From Sphingomicrobium astaxanthinifaciens (GTDB lineage Bacteria > Pseudomonadota > Alphaproteobacteria > Sphingomonadales > Sphingomonadaceae), in assembly GCF_022865105.1 (NCBI RefSeq), contig NZ_JAKNYM010000002.1, positions 591,501 to 655,500 of the forward strand: a DNA stretch of 64,000 nucleotides, written 5' to 3'. Made by a program: the position numbers and the translations under genes. Of this stretch, positions 30,495 to 40,893 are shown piece after piece. The notes under the pieces are model-generated. The model saw nothing but the letters and a program-made list of their open reading frames with translations, was not told the DNA's origin and searched no databases. Within the stretch, counting starts at the first letter, position 1. Each line of letters begins with the position of its first letter.

Positions 30495-31034
30495 TCAGAT
30501 GCGTTTGGACAGGGCGATGGCGAGGCGGCAACCGGCGCGGATCGCGGCGGTCATCAGCGGATAGGCGGGGGCCTCCTGCGCGCCATGTTCGCGCGCGGTC
30601 TCGCGATGTTCGAGCTCCTCGGCCTGGAAACGGCGGATATCGCCCGACAGCTCGGGGTCGTCGGCGCCGAGCTGGGCGAGTTGCTCCTCATAATGCTTGT
30701 CGATCTCGGTCTCGACCGCGTCGGTGCACGCCATCGCCGCCTTTTCGCCCATCAGCGCGGTGACCGCGCCCAGCCCGAAGCCGGCGACGTTCCAGAAGGG
30801 CTGGAGCAGCGTGGGGCGCACGCGGCGCTGCGCCATCAGTTCGTTGAAGCGCGCGAGGTGCGCCTCTTCCTGCGCCGCCATGTGCGCGATGGCATGCGCG
30901 GCGCGGCTGTCCTCGCCGAGCACCGCGAGCTGGCCGGCATAGATGCGGGTGGCGCCATATTCGCCCGCCTGGTCGACGCGGATCATGGCGTGGGTATCGG
31001 GGCGCGGGTCGCCGGGGCGCCAGTTGCTGCTCAT
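30495..31034 (-). CDS. coq7: Demethoxyubiquinone hydroxylase Coq7
   Basis: Coq7 carries out the last hydroxylation of ubiquinone biosynthesis with a di-iron centre. The 179-residue protein shows the ligands E25, E56-x2-H59 (EEAHLARF), E108 or E110 and E140-x2-H143 (EELEHRETA). The length is typical of bacterial Coq7. Its ATG overlaps the dsbB stop (ATGA at 31034-31031). It closes a tightly packed minus-strand cluster that starts at nadD. ubiG, the other ubiquinone gene in the window, is not linked. Confidence 0.94.
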   Translation of the reverse strand: MSSNWRPGDPRPDTHAMIRVDQAGEYGATRIYAGQLAVLGEDSRAAHAIAHMAAQEEAHLARFNELMAQRRVRPTLLQPFWNVAGFGLGAVTALMGEKAAMACTDAVETEIDKHYEEQLAQLGADDPELSGDIRRFQAEELEHRETAREHGAQEAPAYPLMTAAIRAGCRLAIALSKRI

Positions 31035-31516
31035 GCGCGGCCTTTCATGCCGCCGACGAGGACGAGCCCCGCGGCGGCGAGCGAGAGAATCGCGTTCCAC
31101 CCCGCCATCGAGATGCCGAGCAGCGACCATTGCACGCTGTCGCAGCGCACCACCGGGGCGCTGACAAGCTCGGCCAGCGTGCCGCCGCTGTTCGAGGCGC
31201 AGCGGGTCAGGCCCTCGAACCATCCGAGCTCGACCCCGGCATGGTAGACGCCGATGCCCCCCGAGACCGCGATGGCGAGCCCGGCAAGGAGGACGAGCGG
31301 GCGGCGCAGCCGGGCGAGCGGGATGGCGAGCAGCGCCAGCGCGATCGCGATCGCATGCGGCCAGCGCTGCCAGATGCACATCTCGCACGGCACCAGCCCG
31401 CCGATCAGCTGCGAGCCGATCGCGCCGGCGAGCAGCGCGGCGGGCACGAGCAGCGCGAGCCCATGCGCGGTGCGCAGGTCGAGCAGCGGCGAGCGGGGGC
31501 GGGCGGGCGCGAGCAT
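31031..31516 (-). CDS. dsbB: Disulfide bond formation protein B (DsbB family)
   Basis: DsbB reoxidises DsbA in the inner membrane and passes electrons to ubiquinone. The 161-residue protein has four hydrophobic helices. One cysteine pair is in VPCEMCIWQRW, and the second cysteines are in TRCASNSGGT and VVRCDSVQW, as in the family. ATG 31516 overlaps the ctpA stop by ATGA, and the stop overlaps the coq7 start. The neighbour Coq7 makes the quinone that DsbB uses, though that link is not proof of shared control. Confidence 0.92.
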   Translation of the reverse strand: MLAPARPRSPLLDLRTAHGLALLVPAALLAGAIGSQLIGGLVPCEMCIWQRWPHAIAIALALLAIPLARLRRPLVLLAGLAIAVSGGIGVYHAGVELGWFEGLTRCASNSGGTLAELVSAPVVRCDSVQWSLLGISMAGWNAILSLAAAGLVLVGGMKGRA

Positions 31517-32859
31517 CAGCGCGCCGACGCCACGCGCTGCGGACGCCGGTTCAACCGCTCGAGCGTCTCGATCGCATAATGGAGCTGGAAGTCCTCGATC
31601 CCGGCTTCCTCGAGCTCGGCGGGGGTCGCGAGGAAGCGCGGATCGGGCGCGCTGTCGTCCTCGAGCACCGCATCCTCGACCCCGGCCTGCGCGACGAGGT
31701 GGCGGCGCAGGTCGGCCTCGCGCAGCCGCGGCCGGTTGAGGCGGTCGGGATCGGACAGCTGGGGCACCACGATATCGGGTTCGATGCCGCCCGCCTGCAC
31801 GCTGCGCCCCGAGGGGGTGTAATAGCGCGCGGTGGTGAGCCGCAGCGCGCTCGTCTCGCCGGTCTGGATGATGGTCTGGACGCTGCCCTTGCCGAAGCTG
31901 GTCTCGCCCATCACCACCGCGCGGCGATGGTCCTGCAGCGCGCCCGCGACGATCTCGGAGGCCGAGGCCGAGCCCGCGTCGATCAGCACGATCACCGGCT
32001 TGCCCCCGGTGAGGTCGCCCTTGGTGGCGTAGAAGCGATCGATGTCGGCGGGGTCGCGCCCGCGCTCGGACACGATCTCGCCGCGGTCGAGGAAGAGGTC
32101 GGTGACCTCGACCGCCTGGTTGAGCAGCCCGCCCGGGTTGGCGCGCAGGTCGACGACATAGCCGACCGGGCCGTCGCCGCCGATCGCGCGGTCGATGCCG
32201 CGGATCGCGGCGGCGACCCCCTCGGCGGTGGGGGCGGAGAACTGGTTGATGTTGATGATGCCGACATCGCCGTCGACTTCCCACTTGACCGGCTTGAGGT
32301 CGATGATCTCGCGCTTGACCGCGACGTCGAAGGGCTCGGTGCGCCCGGGCCGCACGATCGTCAGTATCACCTCGGTGCCGGGTTCGCCGCGCATCTTGGC
32401 GACCGCCTCGTCGAGGCTGAGCCCGAACAGCAGTTCATCGTCGATATGGGTGATATAGTCGCCCGCCTTGATGCCGGCGCGATCGGCGGGGGTGTCCTCG
32501 GTCGGGGCGATGACGAAGACCGCGCCGTCGCGGTTGGTGACGGTCAGCCCGAGCCCGCCATATTCGCCGTCGGTCGACAGCCGCATCGTCGCGAAGTCGG
32601 CCGCGGTGAGATAGGAACTGTGCGGATCGAGGCTCGAGAGCATGCCCTCGATCGCGCCGCGGATGAGGTCGGCGTCGCTGACCTCCTCGACATAGTTGGC
32701 GCGCACCCGCTCGAACACCGAGAGGAAATTCTCGAGCTCGCGGTAGGTCTCCTCGTTCTGCGCCTCGGCGGGGCGCTCGAGCCCCGGCATGATCGTCGCC
32801 ACGCCGATGATCGCGGCGGCGGGAATGAGGGCGGTGGCGAGCGGGCGCAGGCGCTTCAC
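31516..32859 (-). CDS. ctpA: C-terminal processing peptidase, S41 family (CtpA)
   Basis: This 447-residue exported serine protease has a signal or anchor segment at about 8-25, a PDZ domain (about 98-175, GLGLTVTNRDGAVFVIAPTEDTPA), and an S41 domain with the predicted Ser299-Lys324 dyad in AGSASASEI and SFGKGSVQ. Spacing of 25 residues matches known CtpA enzymes. CtpA cleaves periplasmic proteins near their C-terminus and often works with cell-wall hydrolases. The adjacent upstream gene is an EnvC-like factor, a common pairing. Confidence 0.94.
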   Translation of the reverse strand: MKRLRPLATALIPAAAIIGVATIMPGLERPAEAQNEETYRELENFLSVFERVRANYVEEVSDADLIRGAIEGMLSSLDPHSSYLTAADFATMRLSTDGEYGGLGLTVTNRDGAVFVIAPTEDTPADRAGIKAGDYITHIDDELLFGLSLDEAVAKMRGEPGTEVILTIVRPGRTEPFDVAVKREIIDLKPVKWEVDGDVGIININQFSAPTAEGVAAAIRGIDRAIGGDGPVGYVVDLRANPGGLLNQAVEVTDLFLDRGEIVSERGRDPADIDRFYATKGDLTGGKPVIVLIDAGSASASEIVAGALQDHRRAVVMGETSFGKGSVQTIIQTGETSALRLTTARYYTPSGRSVQAGGIEPDIVVPQLSDPDRLNRPRLREADLRRHLVAQAGVEDAVLEDDSAPDPRFLATPAELEEAGIEDFQLHYAIETLERLNRRPQRVASAR

Positions 32860-32948
32860 GATGGCAGTGTCCTTGTTGTTGCGGTCCGGACCAACGCGCG
32901 GGCCGGGCGCTCGATCCTACCGCGATTAGGCGTGCAGTTGAACCAGAA

Positions 32949-34100
32949 TCAGGATGAACCTGCGATGAGGGCGGGGCTGACCGGGCGCTGCCCGTGCCAC
33001 AGCTCGACCCCGATCGGGCCGAGCGCGCGCCCGAGCGCGTCGGCGCGCCGGACGCGGTCGCCCGGCTCGTGGTCGGTCGCGACGTTGGCGATGAGGCTGA
33101 ACCAGCCCGCGCCATGGTCGATGATGACGATGCCGTCGCGCCCGCGGAACGGCCCCGCGAAGGCGATCTCGCCATCGGCGGGCACGCGCACCACGCTGCC
33201 GCGCCCGAGCGCCATCGTGAGCCCGCGCGCGCGGACCCCGTCGGGGGTGAGCGAGCCGAGCCCCGCGGTCACGCGCGCGCGCGCGGGCAGGCGGTAGCGG
33301 AACGGGGGAACCGTCGCGGGCGCGGCCGTGCGCGCGAGATCGGCGGGCGCGGGCGGCGCGGGCGCGTAGCCCGCGAGCGCCGCGGCGATCTCGGCGGTAA
33401 AGGCCTCGCGCGTTGCCGCATCGGCGAGCTCGGCGCCCTGCTCGCGCGCGGCGATGGCGCGCGCATCGGCCCGGCTGGCGGCGATGCCGAGCGCCTGCGC
33501 GGCGGCGAGGCTTTCCTGCTGGAGCGCGGCGAGCGCGCGCTCGTCCTGCGCCAGCCGCGCCTGCTCGGCGGCGATCGCGGCGGTGCGCTCGGCCTGCCCC
33601 CGCACCAGCGCGTCGAGCTCGGCGTGCCGCGCGCGCAGCGTGAGCGTGCGCGCCTCGATCAGCGGGACCACCGCTTCGATCACCGCCTGCGTGGCGATCA
33701 GCTCGTCGATCGAGCGCGCATCGGCGAGCGTGAGGATCGGGGGACGCCGCGACAGGCTGGCCAGACCCGCGAGCAGCGCGGCGGCGGGCGCCTGCCGGGC
33801 CTCGAGGTCGGCGCGCAGTTCGTCCGCGGCGGCCGCGAGCGTGCCCTGTTCGATCCGCGCCACCGCCAGCCGTGCCTCGGCCGCCTCGATCCGCGCGGCG
33901 ATGGTCTGGCGCCGACGCACCATCGCCGCGGCCTTGTCCTCGGCGGCGCTCGCCTGGCGTGCCAGCTGCGCCGCCCGCGCCTCGGCCTCGCGCGCCTCGG
34001 CCCGGACCCGGTCGAGCCGCGTCTGCGCGCTCGGCGGCGGGGCGGCGAGCGACTGGCCGGCGAGCGCGGCAAGCAGCAGCGCGGCAAGGAGCGGTCTCAT
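32949..34100 (-). CDS. EnvC-like murein hydrolase activator (degenerate LytM/M23)
   Basis: This 383-residue exported protein has a signal peptide (about 1-19), a long alanine-, arginine- and glutamate-rich coiled coil (about 25-230) and a C-terminal LytM fold. Zinc-ligand positions of active M23 enzymes are lost: the first His-x3-Asp is replaced (VRARGLTMA) and HLHFE is GVELWHG. This pattern suits EnvC, which activates amidases at the septum rather than cutting peptidoglycan. It sits between rlmH and ctpA. Confidence 0.85.
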   Translation of the reverse strand: MRPLLAALLLAALAGQSLAAPPPSAQTRLDRVRAEAREAEARAAQLARQASAAEDKAAAMVRRRQTIAARIEAAEARLAVARIEQGTLAAAADELRADLEARQAPAAALLAGLASLSRRPPILTLADARSIDELIATQAVIEAVVPLIEARTLTLRARHAELDALVRGQAERTAAIAAEQARLAQDERALAALQQESLAAAQALGIAASRADARAIAAREQGAELADAATREAFTAEIAAALAGYAPAPPAPADLARTAAPATVPPFRYRLPARARVTAGLGSLTPDGVRARGLTMALGRGSVVRVPADGEIAFAGPFRGRDGIVIIDHGAGWFSLIANVATDHEPGDRVRRADALGRALGPIGVELWHGQRPVSPALIAGSS

Positions 34101-34122
34101 CCGCGCGCCTCGCGGCGCCGCC

Positions 34123-34554
34123 TCATCGGGCGCCCTCGCGGTGATAGGGGTGCCCCGCGAGGATCGCGGTGGCGCGGAACAGCTGCTCGGCGAGCATCGC
34201 GCGGCACAACAGGTGCGGCCAGGTCGCCGCGCCGAAGCTGTAGAGCAGGTCGGCCTCGGCCTTGACCTCGGGCGCGTGCCCGTCGGCCGCGCCGATGAGG
34301 AACCGCGTCTCGCGCACCCCCTCGTCGCGCCAGCGCCCGAGGAGGGTCGCGAAGGCGGTGGAGGACAGCGGCTTGCCGGTCTCGTCGAGCACGACGGTGC
34401 GCGCCGGCGTCGCCTTGGGCGCGGGCACCACCCCGCCCGTCTCGGGCAGTTCGCTATGCTTCACCTTCCAGCCGATCCGCTTGAGATAGCGGTCGACCAG
34501 CTCGCCCTCGGGCGTGCGGGCGATCTTGCCGCGCGCGATGATGTGAAGCAGCAT
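34123..34554 (-). CDS. rlmH: 23S rRNA (pseudouridine1915-N3)-methyltransferase RlmH
   Basis: RlmH methylates pseudouridine 1915 in helix 69 of 23S rRNA. The 143-residue SPOUT protein ends in the diagnostic GHPYHR motif followed by EGAR. It also has LDETGKPLSSTAFA and FLIGAADGH, the SAM-knot region. ATG 34554 (MLLHIIARGKI) is the family start; the frame continues upstream only by overlap with rsfS. It sits in the conserved nadD-rsfS-rlmH order. Confidence 0.94.
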   Translation of the reverse strand: MLLHIIARGKIARTPEGELVDRYLKRIGWKVKHSELPETGGVVPAPKATPARTVVLDETGKPLSSTAFATLLGRWRDEGVRETRFLIGAADGHAPEVKAEADLLYSFGAATWPHLLCRAMLAEQLFRATAILAGHPYHREGAR

Positions 34555-34579
34555 GGGCGCGGCGCCTCGGGTCGGACGG

Positions 34580-34975
34580 TCAGGCTTCGCCGGCGTCGTC
34601 GCCGAAGGCCCACATCCGTTCAAGGTTGTAGAAGCTGCGCACCTCGGGGCGGAACAGGTGGACGATCACGTCGCCCGCATCGATCAGCACCCAGTCGGCG
34701 GTCGGCAGCCCCTCGATCCGCGGTGTGACCCCCTCGGCGCCCTTGACCTTCTCGGCCAGTTTCTGCGCGATCGCGGCGACCTGCCGGGTCGAACGGCCCG
34801 ACGCGATCACCATGTGATCGGCGATCGAGCTCTTGCCCGCGAGCGGAATCGAGACCACGTCCTGCGCCTGCTCGTCGTCGAGCAGCTGCATCACGAGCGC
34901 ATGCAGCGCATCGGGATCGTCAGATTTCACGGGCGGGGTGGGGACGGTGGCGGCCATGGTCTCTAGCTCGGGCAA
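34580..34975 (-). CDS. rsfS: Ribosomal silencing factor RsfS
   Basis: RsfS binds ribosomal protein L14 and keeps subunits apart when nutrients are low. The 131-residue protein contains QDVVSIPLAGKSSIADHMVIASGRSTRQVAAIAQKL and the end motif DWVLIDAGDVIVHLFRPEVRSFYNLERMW, both diagnostic. The start is a choice: TTG 34975 has AGGAG 5 bases upstream, while ATG 34957 lacks a clear ribosome binding site. TTG is therefore preferred. It is directly downstream of nadD. Confidence 0.93.
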   Translation of the reverse strand: MPELETMAATVPTPPVKSDDPDALHALVMQLLDDEQAQDVVSIPLAGKSSIADHMVIASGRSTRQVAAIAQKLAEKVKGAEGVTPRIEGLPTADWVLIDAGDVIVHLFRPEVRSFYNLERMWAFGDDAGEA

Positions 34976-34991
34976 GGTCTCTCCTCATGGG

Positions 34992-35612
34992 TTACGACCG
35001 CTGCCTCGCGGTCGCTTCGGGCGCTGGTGAATAGTCCTCGTGCCAGTCGGGATGGCGCGCGCGCAGGCTCGTTGCGGAAGTCGGGTCGGGGGCAAGCGTC
35101 AGGAACGTGATTGCCGGTGCCTTCCAGTCCGTCCAGTGCTGCGCCTGGTCTGCGGATCGGACGAAGTGCCGCAGCCAACCCATGGCGCGTGCCGCCCGGG
35201 CCCCTCCCTTATAGCCCGGACGGGTCATCACGGCAATCGGCAGCATGCGGGCGATCGTGCGCCAGTCCTTCCAGCGATGGAATTCGCCGATGATGTCCTC
35301 GCCGACCAGCCAGATGAAGTGGTGCTGCGGATAGTGGCGCCGCAGCGCGCGCAGCGTGTCGACGGTGTAGCGGGTGCCGACCCGCGCCTCGAAGTCGCTG
35401 GCGCGGATCGGGGCGCGGCGCGCCATCGCCCGCGCCGAGGCGAGCCGCGCCGCATAGGGCGCCATCCCCGCCTTGGGCTTGAGCGGGTTGCCCGGGCTCA
35501 CCAGCCACCACACCGCGTCGAGCCCGAGCGCGCGATGCGCGCCGAGGCTCGCCTGCCGATGCCCGCGATGCGCGGGGTTGAAGCTGCCCCCCAGAAGCCC
35601 GATCCGTGCCAT
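34992..35612 (-). CDS. nadD: Nicotinate-nucleotide adenylyltransferase NadD
   Basis: NadD makes deamido-NAD from nicotinate mononucleotide and ATP in NAD biosynthesis. The 206-residue protein has the nucleotidyltransferase motif GGSFNPAHRGH at 8-18, and VGTRYTVDTLRALRRHYP and LVGEDIIGEFHRWKDW in the middle. The C-terminal ATP motif is slightly altered (TSATSLRAR in place of the usual SSTxIR). The stop is 16 bases before the rsfS start. It heads the minus-strand cluster. Confidence 0.92.
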   Translation of the reverse strand: MARIGLLGGSFNPAHRGHRQASLGAHRALGLDAVWWLVSPGNPLKPKAGMAPYAARLASARAMARRAPIRASDFEARVGTRYTVDTLRALRRHYPQHHFIWLVGEDIIGEFHRWKDWRTIARMLPIAVMTRPGYKGGARAARAMGWLRHFVRSADQAQHWTDWKAPAITFLTLAPDPTSATSLRARHPDWHEDYSPAPEATARQRS

Positions 35613-35689
35613 GCGCGATGCGCTAGCATGGGGTCTTGGCGGGGGCCAGCGTGGCGGGTTATGCCCGGGCGAGCAGTGGGGGACGGACG

Positions 35690-36808
35690 ATGACGGGCGA
35701 GGAACTGGGCGCGATCGGCGAGACGGCGGGCGGCGCGGGAGCCGCGCGTGCGCTCGAGCCGGGGCATGGCGAAGCTGCCGCTGCGGCGGAATCGGGGCGA
35801 TGCCTCAATTGCGGCTGCGCGCTCGAGGGGGCCTATTGCCACTGCTGCGGACAGAAGGCCGAGGTGCATTTCACCCTGTCGGGGCTGCTCCACGACATCG
35901 TCCACGGCGTCCTCCACCTCGACGGCAAGTTCTGGCGCACGCTGCCCAGACTCGTCTGGCGGCCGGGCGAACTAACGCGCGATTACGTCGCGGGCAAGCG
36001 CGCGCGCTACATCAGCCCGATCGCGCTCTACCTCTTCACCGTGGTGGCGATGTTCGCGCTGGTCGTCTCGGTCGGCGATGTCGATGCGGACGATGTGCGG
36101 ATCGGGGCCAGCGCCGCCGACATCGAGACCGTCGCGGAGGCCGAGAGCCGCGTCGCCTCGCTCGAACAGACGCTGGAGGACATGGCGGGCGACGACTATC
36201 CCGGTGCCAGCGGCGCGCGCACCGGGGTGAGAGCCGAGCTTGCCGCGACCCAGCGCCGACTGCGCGAACTCGAGGGCAAACCCGATCCCGAACGGGCGCC
36301 GGTCGATGCCGCTGCGAGCGAGGGCGACACGCTCGTCGCGCCCGTCGATAGCGGTCCTCTCGAATCGTTTCTCAACGGCCTGACGACCGCCGCTTCATTC
36401 GAGGCGCTGAGCGAGAATCCGAGCCTGTTTCTCTACAAGGTGCAGACCAAGGCCTACAAGCTGAGCTGGCTGCTGATCCCGCTCTCGCTGCCCTTCCTGT
36501 GGCTCCTGTTCCCCCTCACCAAGCGCTTCGGCATGTATCACCACGCCGTCTTCGTGACCTATTCGATCAGCTTCATGATGCTCTTCACCGTGACGATCAG
36601 CCTGCTCGCGCGGGCTGCGCCGGGGGCCGACTGGCTGATCGTGCCGATCCTGCTGGTCCCGCCGCTCCACATGTACCGCCAGCTCAAGGGAGCCTACGGG
36701 CTCGGGCGGCTTTCGGCGCTGCTGCGCACGGTCCTCCTCGCGCTCTTCGCGCTGGTGACGCTCGTCCTCTTCCTCGTCCTGATGCTCCTGATCGGCGCCG
36801 TGGGATAG
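35690..36808 (+). CDS. DUF3667 family membrane protein
   Basis: This 372-residue protein has a zinc-ribbon at C38-x2-C41 and C50-x2-C53 (CLNCGCALEGAYCHCCGQ). The DUF3667 segment follows (HGVLHLDGKFWRTLPRLVWRPGEL), then a first membrane helix near ISPIALYLFTVVAMF. A soluble glutamate- and alanine-rich stretch (about 135-230) separates it from four C-terminal membrane helices. The family function is unknown. ATG 35690 is preferred for GGGGGACGG just upstream. It is divergent from nadD with 77 bases between. Confidence 0.8.
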   Translation: MTGEELGAIGETAGGAGAARALEPGHGEAAAAAESGRCLNCGCALEGAYCHCCGQKAEVHFTLSGLLHDIVHGVLHLDGKFWRTLPRLVWRPGELTRDYVAGKRARYISPIALYLFTVVAMFALVVSVGDVDADDVRIGASAADIETVAEAESRVASLEQTLEDMAGDDYPGASGARTGVRAELAATQRRLRELEGKPDPERAPVDAAASEGDTLVAPVDSGPLESFLNGLTTAASFEALSENPSLFLYKVQTKAYKLSWLLIPLSLPFLWLLFPLTKRFGMYHHAVFVTYSISFMMLFTVTISLLARAAPGADWLIVPILLVPPLHMYRQLKGAYGLGRLSALLRTVLLALFALVTLVLFLVLMLLIGAVG

Positions 36809-36811
36809 CAA

Positions 36812-36839
36812 GAGGGCGGCCCGTCCACGGACCGCCCTC
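36812..36839. terminator. Hairpin between convergent genes
   Basis: GAGGGCGG (36812-36819) pairs with CCGCCCTC (36832-36839). An inner CCG-TCCA-CGG stem is separated by one mismatch. It lies between the DUF3667 gene and ftsH, which converge. No T-run follows on either strand, so it may be a weak or bidirectional terminator. Confidence 0.45.
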
Positions 36840-36862
36840 CTTAGACGATCGGTGCTGCTGCC

Positions 36863-38815
<1,953 letters not shown>

Positions 38816-38905
38816 GGGTAAGCCTTGATGAAACGGGGGTTTTCCCGGTCAAGATAGGGACGCGGGAGGGCGGCGACAATAAGGGGTTTGGTCGGGAGCG
38901 GCTTT

Positions 38906-39889
38906 TCAGCCCCCTTCGCCGGCGCGCCGCGGCGGGGCGGGGGCGAGGTGCCAGTGCGCGCCGCGCGGGCGCAGCAGGAGCTTGCCGAGGCTCGCGGGTT
39001 CGCCGGCGGCGAGCCGTTCCATCGCGCGCGCGAGGTCGGGGCCGCGCGGGGCGGGCTGCCCGAGCGCGGCCATGCCGAGGAGGAGCAGGCGGCGGCGCAG
39101 CTCGCGCGGGAGTGCGGCGGGGCGTTCGATCAGCCACCCCCCTTGCTGCGCGCGCGCGCGCGCCTCGAACAATTCGCGGGCGACATGGTCGAGCGCTTCC
39201 TCGGCCTCGGCGAGATGCCGCGCGCTGGCGGCATATTGCGCCTCGTCGGCGAACCCGGCGGCGTCGAGCGCGCGGCGCAGCCGCACGCGGTCGAAGCGCG
39301 CCTCATCGTTCATCGGGTCCTCGACCACCGCCAGCCCGGCGGTACCGACGACCTCGCGCAGCTCGGCGCGCGGCCATGCCAGCACGGGACGCACGAGCCG
39401 CACCGCCTCGCCGAGCGCGCGCTGCTCGCGGATCGCGCTGAGCCCCGGCAGGCCGGCGCCGCGGGCGAGCCGCATCAGCATCGTCTCGGCCTGGTCGCGG
39501 GCGTGGTGGGCGGTGGCGACATGGCCGATCCCGCGGCGCCGCGCCCACTCCTCGATCAGCGCATAGCGCGCCGCGCGCGCGGCGGCCTCGACATTGCGCG
39601 CCGGCGGCCCGTCGGGCCAGTCGACGGCGAGGGTGTCATGCGCGATGCCGCGCGCGCGGCAGGCCGCGGCGACGGCCTCGGCGTGGTGCGCGCTGTCGGG
39701 GTGGAGGCGATGGTCGACCGTGACCGCGGCGAGCCGCTCGGGGCGGGCCGCCTGCGCCAGCAGCAGCAGCGCAAGGCTGTCGGCGCCGCCCGAAACGGCG
39801 ATCCCGAGCGGGGCGTCGGCGGGCACCAGCCGCGCGAGCGCGCGGCGCAGTCGGTCGACGCGGTCGGCGGGCAGGGGCGGCGGGCGCAT
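38906..39889 (-). CDS. tilS: tRNA(Ile)-lysidine synthase TilS
   Basis: TilS converts C34 of the AUA-reading tRNA-Ile to lysidine. The 327-residue protein has the PP-loop SGGADSLALL near residue 33 and the family stretch VTVDHRLHPDSAHHAEAVA. HHARDQAETMLMRLARGAGLPGL follows. It lacks part of the C-terminal domain of the longer E. coli enzyme, as is common in alphaproteobacteria. ATG 39889 is chosen because the open frame further upstream overlaps cpoB. It is 22 bases downstream of cpoB and 90 upstream of ftsH. Confidence 0.93.
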   Translation of the reverse strand: MRPPPLPADRVDRLRRALARLVPADAPLGIAVSGGADSLALLLLAQAARPERLAAVTVDHRLHPDSAHHAEAVAAACRARGIAHDTLAVDWPDGPPARNVEAAARAARYALIEEWARRRGIGHVATAHHARDQAETMLMRLARGAGLPGLSAIREQRALGEAVRLVRPVLAWPRAELREVVGTAGLAVVEDPMNDEARFDRVRLRRALDAAGFADEAQYAASARHLAEAEEALDHVARELFEARARAQQGGWLIERPAALPRELRRRLLLLGMAALGQPAPRGPDLARAMERLAAGEPASLGKLLLRPRGAHWHLAPAPPRRAGEGG

Positions 39890-39911
39890 CGCTGCCGGAC
39901 CCCGGCGCGGC

Positions 39912-40820
39912 TTAGCCGTCGCAGCGCGCCGCGGCCCGCGCCGCGGGCAGCCGTTCGGCGAGGAAGGAGCGCATCGCGCCGCCATAGACGTCCTCGAGTT
40001 CGTCGTAGACCCGGCAGGCCTGCGACGGCTGGTTGAGGCGCATCAGCGCCTGCCCGAGAAAATAGAGGCTGTCGGCAGCGCGCTCGCCGGTCTCGTCGCC
40101 GCGATAGTTGGCGAGCAGCACCTCGGCGGCCTCGCGCGGGCGGTTGGCGTCGAGCAGCGCGCGCCCCTTGAGGTTGCGCGCCCAGCTCAGCTTGGGGTGG
40201 CCCGGATATTGCGCGATCATCGCGTCGAGCTGGCGGATCGCACCGTCGAAATCGCCCGCGTCCCACAGCCGGAAACCGACGTTATAGGCCTCTTCGCCAT
40301 CGGCGAGCCGGACGGGATCGGTGATCGGGATCACCGCGACGGGGCGCGCCGCGGCGGGCGGGGGCGCGGCGGCCACGGCGCCCGCGTCGGCCCCGCCCGA
40401 CAGCGCGTCATCGGGCGCGGCCGGGGTCTCGACCATCGGGGTCGGGGCGGGGGGCGGCGGCGCGCTGCGCAGCTCCTCGACGGTGGCGCGCAGCCGCGCG
40501 ACGTCGGCCTCCATCTGCCCGAGGCGGAATTGTGCCTCCTCCGACTGGCGGACGAGCGTGGTGACCTGCCGCTCGAGCGCCTCGATGCGCCCGGTCATGA
40601 TGTCGACCGACTGCCGCGTGGCGACCGGTTCGTCATAGAAGCCGGCGGTATCGGCGGGAGGACCGTCGGGGTAGACGCGGCGCTGGACCTGGCGAACCTG
40701 CCGCTCGAGCCGCTCGATGCGGTCGCGGTTCTCGCGCTCGCGCGCGCGGTCGCGGTCCTGCGCGTAGGCGGGCTGGGTAAGGAGGAGCAGCGCACAGAGG
40801 CTGAGAAGAAAACGGTGCAT
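39912..40820 (-). CDS. cpoB: Cell division coordinator CpoB / Tol-Pal protein YbgF
   Basis: This 302-residue periplasmic protein has a signal peptide (about 1-20, ending QPAYAQ), then an arginine- and glutamate-rich trimerising coiled coil (about 22-120), a proline- and alanine-rich linker, and a C-terminal TPR domain (about 175-300). The TPR has YNVGFRLWDAGDFDGAIRQLDAMIAQYPGHPK. YbgF/CpoB links outer-membrane constriction and peptidoglycan synthesis at division. The tol-pal genes themselves are not in the window. tilS-ftsH downstream of ybgF is a common alphaproteobacterial order. Confidence 0.88.
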   Translation of the reverse strand: MHRFLLSLCALLLLTQPAYAQDRDRARERENRDRIERLERQVRQVQRRVYPDGPPADTAGFYDEPVATRQSVDIMTGRIEALERQVTTLVRQSEEAQFRLGQMEADVARLRATVEELRSAPPPPAPTPMVETPAAPDDALSGGADAGAVAAAPPPAAARPVAVIPITDPVRLADGEEAYNVGFRLWDAGDFDGAIRQLDAMIAQYPGHPKLSWARNLKGRALLDANRPREAAEVLLANYRGDETGERAADSLYFLGQALMRLNQPSQACRVYDELEDVYGGAMRSFLAERLPAARAAARCDG

Positions 40821-40893
40821 CGGGAATCCCTGGATCTTGGTGGGTAAGGTCGCGGTCGCGAGGCTCGCAGGGCGCGCCTTGCGGCACGATGAA

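Noticed and set aside
38847-38853. CTTGACC before ftsH as a heat-shock promoter
   Set aside because: Only the -35-like element is convincing; no matching -10 at the right distance could be supported.
39147-39165. CG-alternating run inside tilS, possible Z-DNA
   Set aside because: Runs of this kind are common in high-GC coding DNA and encode alternating Ala and Arg.
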